64,000 nt of DNA. It comes from Zoroaster sp. YZ-2022 (lineage: Eukaryota; Echinodermata; Asteroidea; Forcipulatida; Zoroasteridae). A program made the position numbers and the translations under genes. This document shows, piece after piece, positions 46,303 through 56,321 of the stretch; the first letter of the stretch is position 1; each line of letters begins with the position of its first letter. Where the stretch lies: NCBI GenBank assembly GCA_029582265.1, contig CM055828.1:16193430-16257429 (forward strand). The letters are read 5' to 3'. The notes beneath the pieces were generated by a model, which did not search any database, was not told where the DNA came from, and saw only the letters and a program-made list of their open reading frames with translations.

Positions 46303-48532
46303 TGGTAAACAAAAATTATTTGTAAATTTACAGAAAAAGTGCCGGCAACAGAGTTGCCGGCACTTTGCCTGTTATTTTATTTAACCGTTAATTATGTAAA
46401 ATATAATTACAGACCTGCTGTTATTATTAAAAATAAGAAATGTTGTTATCATTATTAACATACAAACTGGTTTGGGCGAAATACAAGCAAACCTTAAATT
46501 CTAAAAATGAGAAACAGTAAAATTACTGATTTTCGATTGTTTGTGTTTACAATCAGCTACATTTATTTGAAATGACAGAAATTGTTTATTTGATTTGGGA
46601 AGATTGTTTTTTACGTTTACAAAACGTCTGCAAAATAAATAAAAAAGCAAAATCCGTAAAATGATTGTATTTTGTATTTTTTAAAAGCTTTTTATTTGTT
46701 TTTCCTTTTATTTCTGCAAAATTTACAAAAAAGCCGAATCTGTAAAATGACTGTATTTTGTATTTTTTACAAACTTTTTGTTTTAAGCTTTTCGTTTGTT
46801 TTCTACCTTTATTAGAACATCTCCAACACAAAGAAGAATAATCTGTTCAAAAACATTATTATGTATTGTGATTACAATCACCATCACTACTCTGCAAAAT
46901 CCACTGTGCCCATGAAACTGCAGTTTTTTGTTGTTGAGATCTATAATACATTTTCCTGAGTTCAGATGATCAAATTTCAGCAAATGCAATAACACTCTAA
47001 ATGACACTTGTTTTCCATTTTGCAAACAAGAATTATTTATTTAAAACAATTACTTATTCGATTATCTAACACCACATCAATACAGCAAACAATCCTCTCA
47101 ACAGTGTACCAACTTCTGTGATACTGTAATCACAAATCAGTATCCAATTTATTTTGGAAAAATGTTGATTGACTTTTTCCTAATTAGGCCTATAGTCATG
47201 ACAAACGAAACTTTCATCGGTACTTATGGACAATTATCATGCTGAAGGTATCTTGCATAAAAATGTTTCACTCTGTAATTCTTGCCAGTGACAGTGAACA
47301 AAAATACCAGATCCCACAAAATAATTATAATAATAATAAAAATCACCATGGCAATTATTTTGCACAACTTGGGTTTTATGGTTTTATGCCAAAATTATAG
47401 ACATGAATACAAAATTTCAATTGGTGCTCATGATTATGCTGTATCTTGCATAAAAAAAAGATGACAGTGAACAACAAATGGTCATTACCCCCCCCCCCCC
47501 CCAAGAAATAAAATACAAAATGAACATGACAAGTATTTGATGTGTACCAACTCCTTATTCCAAATCAGTGTCATATTTCCATTGATTATACTGAAATATA
47601 AATGTTCATGTACTTCTCCACAATATTGTAAACATCAGAAACAATACTTCTTATTGGCACTCAGGCCACTGGCTCTTGCAGGAGAACAATGGACAAAAAA
47701 CCAGATGAACACACCCCCACCCCCAAAAATAAATACAAAATACAAAATCACCATGGCCAAGTATTTAGCACACACTGGGTACCTGTATGACTGATATTGT
47801 AACATCTGTGATGTGTCATCCCAAATCAGTGTTTAACTTATGTTCCACTTTGCTTTATCCAAAATTATAGATATGATCATGCAGCAAATTTGGTGCTCGT
47901 GATTAAAACAGTACCACGTCCTCCGTGGTTCTTGCAGTTAGGTGACAGCAAACACAAAAAGAAAATCAGTGAAAAAATATATAATACATATAAATATCTA
48001 TATACACATTGTGCACACACTCGATGCCTAATATGATGGCAAACTGCCAGATAAGACCAATTTCTGTGATACTATGTAATCCCAAAATCAATGTCTAATT
48101 TCCATTACACTCTACTTTGAAATTAAAAACCCTCTACATGTATCTTGTCGGGTTATCAGCATGTATTTATTGGGAAGTACATTTTACACAACCTAGGGAA
48201 GGTTTACAGAGTAGGTTCAGAGAGTCAACTAACATGTTCTCCGTCCAATCTTCAAATGCTCCAGTCTGATTCAAAGTCCTTGACCCCGTTGATGAAGGCT
48301 AGAACTTTGCTGTTGGTGCAGTGTACCTTTCTCCCAGGTTCCCTCTTTGCTTTTGTCCCCTTGTCAGGGTTGATCCCCAAATGACAGCTGTAGAGAAATT
48401 CTATTAATTCCATAAAATATGCTACTGAAAGATTTCAGATGTAAAAAAAAAAAGTTTTCCTGACATGTCACTGAGCTAATCATTCTTAAAGGAAAATCAC
48501 CTTGAATAAAGTTGTGTCCCTCTTTTCTAGAT
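46303..48532. mobile_element. 2.2-kb interspersed element I, copy 2
   Basis: Same sequence as 22885-25156 with small indels (for example the segment GCCTGAAGTACTAACTTTAC of copy 1 is missing near 47372). C-run at 47487-47502. Contains the second copy of the possible captured exon. Confidence 0.65.
48252..48387 (-). pseudogene. Possible captured terminal exon, copy 2
   Basis: Same acceptor (TTTCTCTACAG on the minus strand), same reading frame (GINPDKGTKAKREPGRKV) and same TGA as 24871-25006. Weak BEN-domain resemblance only. Confidence 0.3.
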
Positions 48533-49154
48533 AAATCTACACTTCACGTAAAACAGCTGCATTTAATAACACAATAGGCCTACATAAAAAAATCCCAAAA
48601 CAAAAGCGGAGACAATTTCAAAATTGTTTCCATGTTTGTGATTCCGGTGGCAATGATGCCCGCTAGCTCCAACTCCTTCCATCTACATTCAGCCTCCAGA
48701 GATGCAGCGCTTTCAATGTCATGAACTCCGGAAGTACATGAAACGGGAGAAAATATATAATAGTTCTACAAATTATAAATGACTTGTGACGTCAGCCTAT
48801 TATAATAATGTGTTGGTGGGGCACGGCATTTAAGGTACGACGTCGAGTTTTAATTCCATTGTGATCGTTTACCATTAGCATTTCGCAACGGAAATAGGAA
48901 AAACATCTCACATCTTAACTCTTGGATATTATGGACGGACAATAAACTAGATCTGACGTTTATACGGGATACTCTCTAAAACGGAAATATAGGAAAAACA
49001 TCTCACATCTTAACTCTTGGATATTATGGACGGACAATAAACTACTTGACGTTTATGCGGGATACTCTCTAAAACGGAAATATAGAATAAACATCACACA
49101 TTTTGGATATTACACTGTTGGATATTATCGAAGCAGAATATCAACAGTTTCAAG
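48533..49154 (+). repeat. Module C, copy 5
   Basis: CRE TGACGTCA at 48787-48794, two full 95-bp units plus a damaged one (48892-49130), donor GTAAGT at 49155. The minus-strand frame of other copies is broken here by a base loss near 48838. Confidence 0.75.
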
Positions 49155-50776
49155 GTAAGTGGGATTTTTTACAAGACATTACAATATGGATCATAGTTCA
49201 TAGTATTGTGGAAATAATTTGTGTTTATTTAAGTATCTTTACCAAGCAAAATCTGTGGTGTTAAATTAACAGCAGTGGTTACTTGATTCTTCTATGGTGT
49301 TCATATTGGAAAAGCTGATCAATATTAACATCACTCTTGTAGTTTCTAATACTCCAGTGTTTGTGGTGTGTAATGGGCTTACACCATTAATAATAATAAT
49401 GTGTGGACTTATATAGCGCACGTATCCACCAACTAAGTGGTGCTCAAGGCGCATTCTTTTTGTTTACGTGCATTACACAACACACGGGACCTACGGCTTT
49501 ACGTCCCATCCGAAGGACGAAGCAATTACGGTTAAGTACCTTGCTCAAGGACACAAATGTCACGACCGCGGCTCGAACCCACACCCTGCTGCTGGCAACA
49601 CCAGAACTTGAGTTCGGTGCGCTAGACCGCTCGGCCACGACACTCCATTGTCATTAATCTAAAACGAAACTGTGTGAATCATTATATATATACGCATAAG
49701 TTTATTTGGTTTTAAGATGGTACGAAACACCTGTTGTCATTCCGACTGACCTGTTGTCATTTCCAAATAAAACACAATGTGAAATGTGTATAGAAAACGA
49801 AAAATGTTTACGTTATAATAAATACACAGATCGGAATGTATTTGAGACACAAAATTCATCTTACAATGAACTAACGCAAAATATGAATGAATTTTCACAA
49901 ATTTGTCTTTAAAGGTAATGTACAACATTGGTAATTACCAGATTATCAACAAATAATTATATACAATTGTACTTGGCGTAAAGGTGGTATAAGAATCAAT
50001 CATCGGGACGATTTATTCCTTGTGCATCTTAGAGAAAAAAAATAATTGTCGTCGAATTGATAAAATGTTGCTCTCTGGCAACTTTTTGTAAAAACGAGAT
50101 CACCTAATGCGACGATGAAATGTTTACAAGTTAATTTGATGATATATTTCTTGAAAACTAGAGGGTTGAACTAAACGTACGTTGCCAAATACCAATGCTG
50201 TACCTTCCATTTAAAGACGAAACAACATCAACTGAATCCTTAACATGGTGATATGTGTATAAACCTTATTAATTCTGATCAATAATTGATAATTTACACA
50301 CATGTTACCAAATGTAAATACAGTCCAAGCTTGTTTTGATAGCAACCTAAGGATACTAAACTTAATATTACCAACACTGTGGGTATACAAACTACAACAG
50401 TCATGTCTATCAAATTTATTTGGTTATACGTTTCTTGTTGAAATAATCAAAAATATGCATTTTCAGTAGATTTACTTTTTACACATGCCTAGGTCAAAGA
50501 TATAAGTTATTCAAAGCTATTTTGTAATATGCGTTTGGAAAAATACTACATTAGATCTTCTTCTGGAAAAAAAAGAGTTTTATTTTACCTGTTGTATTCT
50601 GCAAAAACTTGGTTTAAAACTGTTTCAACTTTCGTGGTTTTAACGCCCCAGTTATAGAATGCAGATAAACTGGAGTTGAGACTCGATATTATTACTAAAC
50701 GCTACATCGTTTAGATAGTCCATTATAATAGAGATTATATAAAAAGGTGATTGTAGTTTACACTGTACACACTATT
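49155..50776 (+). repeat. Module D, copy 5 (long form)
   Basis: Matches 25867-27500 around the SINE insertion; one unit of the 71-bp sequence at about 50156. No gene is seen. Confidence 0.7.
49389..49645 (-). mobile_element. Complete tRNA-Leu-derived SINE
   Basis: The empty site is at 26091-26110 (CTTACACCATTGTCATAATC); here the insert is flanked by CATT at 49385-49388 and 49646-49649. On the minus strand the head reads GTGGCCGAGCGGTCTAG (A box), ACTCAAGT (anticodon-loop region, CAA) and GGGTTCGAGCC (B box), as in tRNA-Leu. The body contains GGGACGTAAAGCCGTAGGTC and the 3' end is an ATT-repeat. About 257 bp. Pol III transcription and LINE-driven retrotransposition are expected from the class. 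Confidence 0.85.
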
Positions 50777-50784
50777 ATGTACAC

Positions 50785-50951
50785 CAGCGGCGTAGCTACG
50801 GGGGGGGGGGGGGGGGAGGCTGGGGGGAACGTGTCCCCCACAAATTTCCAGTGCCCGCCCCAGGTGCCCCCCGCCCACGAAAAATCCTCATAGTGCCCCA
50901 AAAAACAGAAAAGAAAAAGAAAATGGAAAAAACCCATACCCCCCGCCGCTG
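50785..50951. mobile_element. hAT-like MITE with perfect 8-bp TSD
   Basis: Ends CAGCGGCGTAGCTACGGG and CCCCGCCGCTG; identical flanks ATGTACAC at 50777-50784 and 50952-50959. The related D module at 27490-27515 lacks it. It is G-rich at the left (a run of 17 G) and A-rich inside. Confidence 0.88.
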
Positions 50952-50959
50952 ATGTACAC

Positions 50960-51380
50960 ACTATTATGCTGTCCAGCAGTCTGAGCGCAAGTGTCATGTG
51001 ATACCGGTATATATGCCAGCTGTACCGTGGAGGTTTACGTCAGCACGAGTAAACCATTATTTTTATGAATGAACTGGATCGTAACTGTTGCTAGGAAACT
51101 GTGAACTACGAGTAATTATTTTGACCTAACGTGCGGTAACACGCAGTTTTAAGCATGGAATATCTCGCTGGTTTCTCGCTAGCCTGAAGACCTGACGTCA
51201 TGCTTTAAGGCTCGTGAATTACGCCAGACACCTGCTGTGGGGCCGCCATTTTTATTTCCCAGATATTCAACTTTGACCTTGGTTGGCATACCTACCGTGA
51301 GCCTCAAATCGTGATGTCAGATATTGAACATAACTTATCCAATGAACTGAATCCCTTGAATGGTGCGCCAGGAGCCTGTC
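50960..51380 (+). repeat. Module D, 3' end, copy 5
   Basis: Matches 27507-27800 (CTCGCTAGCCTGAAGACCTG; GGGGCCGCCATTTTTATTTC). 51265-51375 is extra sequence (GATATTCAACTTTGACCTTG) absent from copy 2. No gene is seen. Confidence 0.65.
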
Positions 51381-53250
51381 TTTATTCTTGAGGATAGAGG
51401 GAGGGGCTGTTTGCTGATGCACGGGGAGGGTGGGATGGAGACTTTATTCTTGAGGATAGAGGGAGGGGCTGTTTGCTGATGCACGGGGAGGGTGGGATGG
51501 AGACTTTATTCTTGAGGATAGAGGGAGGGGCTGTTTGCTCATGCACGGGGAGGGGTGGGATGGAGACTTTATTCTTGAAGATAGAGGGAGGGGCTGTTTG
51601 CTGATGCACGGGGAGGGGTGGGATGGAGACTTTATTCTTGAGGATAGAGGGAGGGGCTGTTTGCTGATGCACGGGGAGGTGTGGGATGGAGACCTTTATT
51701 CTTGAGGATAGAGGGAGGGCTGTTTGCTGATGCACGGGGAGGGGTGGGATGGAGACTTTATTCTGGAGGATAGAGGGAGGGGCTGTTTGCTGATGCACGG
51801 GGAGGGGTGGGATGGAGACTTTATTCTCGGGGATAGAGGGAGGAGCTGTTTTCTGATGCACGGGGAGGGGTGGGATGGAGACTTTATTCTCGGGGATAGA
51901 GGGAGGAGCTGTTTTCTGATGCACGGGGAGGGGTGGGATGGAGACTTTATTCTTGGGGATAGAGGGAGGGGCTGTTTGCTGATGCACGGGGAGGGGTGGG
52001 ATGGAGACTTTATTCTTGAGGATAGAGGAAGGGGCTGTTTGCTGATGCACGGGGAGGGGTGGGATGGAGACTTTATTCTTGAGGATAGAGGGTGGGGCTG
52101 TTTGCTGATGCACGGGGAGGGGTGGGATGGAGACTTTATTCTTGAGGATAGAGGCAGGGGCTGTTTGCTGATGCACGGGGAGGGGTGGGATGGAGACGTT
52201 ATTCTTGAGGATAGAGGGAGGGGCTGTTTGCTGATGCACGGGGAGGGTGGGATGGAGACTTTATTCTTGAGGATAGAGGGAGGGGCTGTTTGCTGATGCA
52301 CGGGGAGGGTGGGATGGAGACTTTATTCTTGAGGATAGAGGGAGGGGCTGTTTGCTGATGCACGGGGAGGGGTGGGATGGAGACTTTATTCTTGAGGATA
52401 GAGGGAGGGGCTGTTTGCTGATGCACGGGAGGGTGGGATGGAGACTTTATTCTTGAGGATGAGGGAGGTGCTGTTTGCTGATGCACGGGAGGGTGGGATG
52501 GAGACTTTATTCTTGAGGATAGAGGAGGGGCTGTTTGCTGATGCACGGGGAGGTGGGATGGAGACTTTATTCTTGGGGATAGAGGGATGGGCTGATTGCT
52601 GATGCACGGAGGGGTGGGATGGAGACTTTATTCTTGGGGATAGAGGGAGGGGCTGTTTGCTGATGCACGGGGAGGGGTGGGATGGAGACTTTATTCTTGG
52701 GGATAGAGGGAGGGGCTGTTTGCTGATGCACGGGGAGGGGTGGGATGGAGACTTTATTCTTGAGGAGAGAGGGGTGGGCTGTTTGATGATGCTCGGTGAG
52801 GGGGGGGATGGAGACTTTATTCTTGGGGATAGAGGAGGGCTGTTGGCTGTGGCACGGGGTGGGGTGGGATGGAGACTTTATTCTTGGGGATAGAGGAGGG
52901 GCTGTTTGCTGATGCACGGGGAGGGGTGGATGGAGACTTTATTCTTGGGGATAGAGAGGAGGGGCTGTTTGCTGATGCACGGGAGGGGTGGGATGGAGAC
53001 TTTATTCTTGGGGATAGAGGAGGGGCTGTTTGCTGATGCACGGGAGGGTGGGATGGAGACTTTATTCTTGAGGATAGAGGGAGGGGCTGTTTGCTGATGC
53101 ACGGGGAGGGGTGGGATGGAGACTTTATTCTTGGGGATAGAGGGAGGGGCTGTTTGCTGATGCACGGGGAGGGGTGGGATGGAGACTTTATTCTTGGGGA
53201 TAGAGGGAGGGGCTTTTTGCTGATGCACGGGGAGGGGTGGGATGGAGACT
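51381..53250. repeat. 63-bp G-rich minisatellite, about 30 copies
   Basis: The unit is TTTATTCTTGAGGATAGAGG, GAGGGGCTGTTTGCTGATGC, ACGGGGAGGGGTGGGATGGA, GAC. Variants alternate TTGAGGATAG and TTGGGGATAG and have one-base losses in G-runs. Sixty-three is 21 codons, so both strands stay open for long stretches (minus-strand frame 51382-52239, plus-strand 51724-52296). On the minus strand the frame is continuous with the Gypsy pol tail at 53425. The G-strand runs of three to four G make G-quadruplex formation plausible. Confidence 0.95.
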
Positions 53251-54320
53251 TATGTCTAGTCCCACGGAGATGAGCGACATCATTGCTGCTCTTACGAGAC
53301 AAATCCGGTGCATCACACGAAGCAGTATGGTCAGTGTCATGTGGAACTCTTGTGTTTTGTAACAGAGAATCCGTTGTAAATTCTTTATCTATATTCGCAT
53401 TTATCTTCTTTGTTGGGCGGGCCACCGAGCACTAGATCAAATGGTGTGTGAGTTTCACAATCTAGCATCAGCATGTTCAGTGTGTAACCAGTGGTTTCTT
53501 GTTCGCAACTTCTTTAGACTAAAGTAAGATGAAGATGAATGTTCCAATTGCGTTTGTTATCGTCAACATAATTGCTGAGATCATATTGACAATGACTTGA
53601 TTAAAGCTCTCAGCTTGACCATTGTCAAAAGAGATTTGATTCTTAGTTTCGCCCTTGTTCTGTGTGAATGTCAAGGGATAGTGGGACACCAAACCTCGAT
53701 ATTATCTTGTGTGTGACCGTTTCATCTGTTTGGTCGGGGATGGGGGTACGCTTCCATTCATATGGTGAACTGATCATCAACGATCATTATATACTTGTTT
53801 CCTAGTTCGCTTACAGGGAGGGGTCCCAGAATATTGGTGATGAACCTGTACACACTGTAAACAATCATCACACGTCAGGTGCATAAGGTGATTGAAATCC
53901 CACAGTTAAGGTACTTGAGGTGATAGAGATAAGCAAATGTTGCTAATTATACTGTGAAGACTTGTGCTTCATGTATTGGTTGTAATATTTGTTAGTGCCT
54001 CATGTGTTTGTTGCATATTCTTATAGAGGACTTCATTTATCAACACGGGTCGTTGCCATAGCAACTACAGGTTTCTGGTTACTGGGCTTTGACGAGCTAT
54101 TACATCTCTGCTTGGTATGTGGGGCGATTGGTTCAACCAATCGAGGACTACTTTCAAGTCAGGATCTGACTTTTGAGCAGGTTCATCTGATGTGTACCCA
54201 TTCAACCAAGATACGGCTTGTAGCTGCCTGGCACTTGAACCGGTATCTGTGTCCACGGGGGTACGGTCGCGGGATGACAAGTCACTCAACGGTCGGTTTT
54301 TAGGCTCATCCTTCGTATGG
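53251..54320 (-). pseudogene. Ty3/Gypsy pol relic, longest copy
   Basis: Minus strand, in order: RNase H/integrase linker (54290-54060; KSDPDLKVVLDWLNQSP, then LWQRPVLINEVLYKN); zinc-finger remnant with CDDCLQC near 53895; integrase core start (LPVSELGNKYIMIVDDQFT, about 53850-53770); the FGVPLSL/HSEQG region in a shifted frame (53740-53650); the Glu region DNGQAESFNQVIVNMI (53630-53580); and the tail FTTDSLLQNTRVP (53400-53250). Several stops and frameshifts make it dead. It identifies an LTR retrotransposon as part of the composite repeat. Confidence 0.75.
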
Positions 54321-55180
54321 CTCTTAGCAATATAGGTCATTGTATATATACAACAACAGAACAATTAAGTCTCATCAAAACAATAATACATAATGCATAC
54401 AAAATGTCAGTATTGTTGACTCGAGTCGGTGACTCGGACTCAAGTCCGACTCGAGACGCCAATTTTTGTGACTTGGGACTTGACGTGACTTGGACAAAAA
54501 TTACTTGTGATTTGAATTGACTTGAGTAAATTTGACTTGATGATATTCACCAACATATAGTTACAGATCTAGATATAGATGATTACTTTTTGCTTGGAAT
54601 CACGACAAAATGTACTGTACGTTGTCGTGGAGAATTGTGTATAATTAACCTGTAATACATGTAGACTACATACTCTGTATGTGTACTGTAAAATGTACGC
54701 ATACATGTCTATTCTTCCATACAATCCGCCGTAATGGAAGCTGATGGGGTATTATGGATAAATGCTACATTAACATTCGAAGTAGTTTATATGAACGATT
54801 GGAAAAGAGGTTATAATGAGACTGTTAATCCGTATTAACAATTTGTAATGTACTGAACAAAAATAATTACAAGTTGACCATAATAATAAGTTCCCCGAAA
54901 CTAAATAACTATCTGAATTCACATTTCATTTCTGTATTAATGTATTAAGGGTACATATGTTTTTTAAGTGCAGATATTGCATAATAAGGCAATTTTAACC
55001 TGCTTAATTATCAAATATTCCTTACATCACCAAAGCAAGCGTTGGGCATTTTTGTTTAGCTCAGCGCGCTTGCTTGTGGGTGCGGAGGGGTGTATATACG
55101 TGACAATTATTTGAAGTGGGGGAATTACTTTTCAGTGGGTAGGTCTAATATGTAAGTCTAATATCGTAGTGCTATATAGT
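54321..55180 (+). repeat. Module A, copy 6, with A/B spacer
   Basis: ATATAGGTCATTGTATATA at 54328, GACTCGAGTCGGTGACTCGG near 54420, CTTCCATACAATCCGCCGTA near 54714; spacer to about 55130 (GTGACAATTATTTGAAGTGG). The start of A (ACATTACAGT) is missing: it is fused to the Gypsy relic. 55130-55180 is unassigned. Confidence 0.75.
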
Positions 55181-55182
55181 TA

Positions 55183-56278
55183 TGCTAGGTTCCCACTGTC
55201 GTGCGATCCGTTACGAACGCCACGATTGGCCATTCGTAGCTGATCGTGGAATTTTTGTTTCCTTTTCTGAAATTTCACGTTTGGATACGAGTTGATGCGA
55301 GTCGATACGTTCTGGTACGATTTGGTGCGCTTGGATGCGATATAGGCACGATTGGTCAATTTCAGATGACACGATCTGTCACGATCTGGTCTCCCGTTCA
55401 GATACGATCAGATACGTTCCGATAGGATTGTCCCGATTGAGTACACGATTGTGTCCCGATCTGACACGATCATCACGATCGGGGTCCCCGATTTTGGACG
55501 ATCTGATACGTGCAGATACGTTCGGATACGTTCCGATACGATCATCACGAACCGATGCGCTCTTTTGCGATCGGATACGATTGTGGTGGCGATGTCTTTC
55601 ACGATCGGGATGGAGAGTGATCACGATTTGAGCCACGATTGAACCCCGACGGGTACATATACAGCCCGACTGACCATGGACTTCATTGTTTCTTGAACTT
55701 CTACAGAGTGAAGACTACAACCCACAATCATTGACCAAACAAATGTGCTCTCTTCAAGTGTAGATCGATGAATGAAGCTCAATCAATCTTGTCCGGTATA
55801 TATATGGTCGCGAGAACTCGTAACAGATCGTGAGCGCCAGTGAAAAAGCGTTACTAATCGTATCTACTCGTATCAACTCGTATCAAATCGTGAGTCAATC
55901 ATGTCCGGTCGTGAGCGATGGTACCCGACAGAGCGTAACAGATCGTGACAGATCGTGGGAGATCGCAGCGCATCTCAACAGAGCGTGGTGTTTGTCTTGT
56001 CCAAGGTTGATCCCGATCACCACGATTTCGAAGCACTATTAGATGCGATCTGTCGCGCTTTGTTACGATCCAATACGATCTCATGCGATGATCACGATTA
56101 AAAATTAATCGTGTTGATCGTAGAAAATTTTTGAACCGTCCAAACATGTTCTACGATCAACACGATTGCCACGACTGACCTCAAGATCTGATAAGATCTG
56201 ATAGGATCACCACGATTACTCCACGATTAAGACCACGATTTCAATCGTGGCGCGAATCGTGCTAGTGGGAACGGGGCA
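55183..56278. mobile_element. Foldback-type element of ACGATC/GATACG words
   Basis: The left end is TGCTAGGTTCCCACTGTCGT; the right end AATCGTGCTAGTGGGAACGG then GGCA. They form an imperfect terminal inverted repeat of about 30 bp, bounded by TA on each side (55181-55182 and 56279-56280). The left arm is packed with CACGATC and GATACGATC/GATACGTTC words, and the right arm with their complements (GATCGTGA, ATCGTA), around a central unrelated segment (about 55650-55800). Multiple frames are open because of the word repetition; none is a gene. TA boundaries would suit a Tc1/mariner-like or foldback element; class not settled. Confidence 0.65.
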
Positions 56279-56280
56279 TA

Positions 56281-56321
56281 AGGGAGCTAAAATTAAACAT
56301 ATACATGGGAACATGACATCA
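56281..56321. other. Short junction sequence
   Basis: GGGAGCTAAAATTAAACATA and following bases link the foldback element to module Q. Nothing recognised. Confidence 0.3.

Noticed and set aside
51382..53425. Long open frames on both strands (up to 285 residues) taken as genes
   Set aside because: The repeat unit is 63 bp, so an open unit stays open in any number of copies; frames on both strands and in several phases are open at once. Only the pol-tail portion has an identifiable origin.
54065..54303. Plus-strand frame 53989-54303 as a gene
   Set aside because: The opposite strand has the recognisable Gypsy linker sequence; the plus-strand frame is its shadow.
55335..56147. Overlapping frames of 60-98 residues on both strands
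   Set aside because: They come from repeated ACGATC/GATACG words; composition is dominated by Arg/Asp/Ser/Thr and no domain is present.
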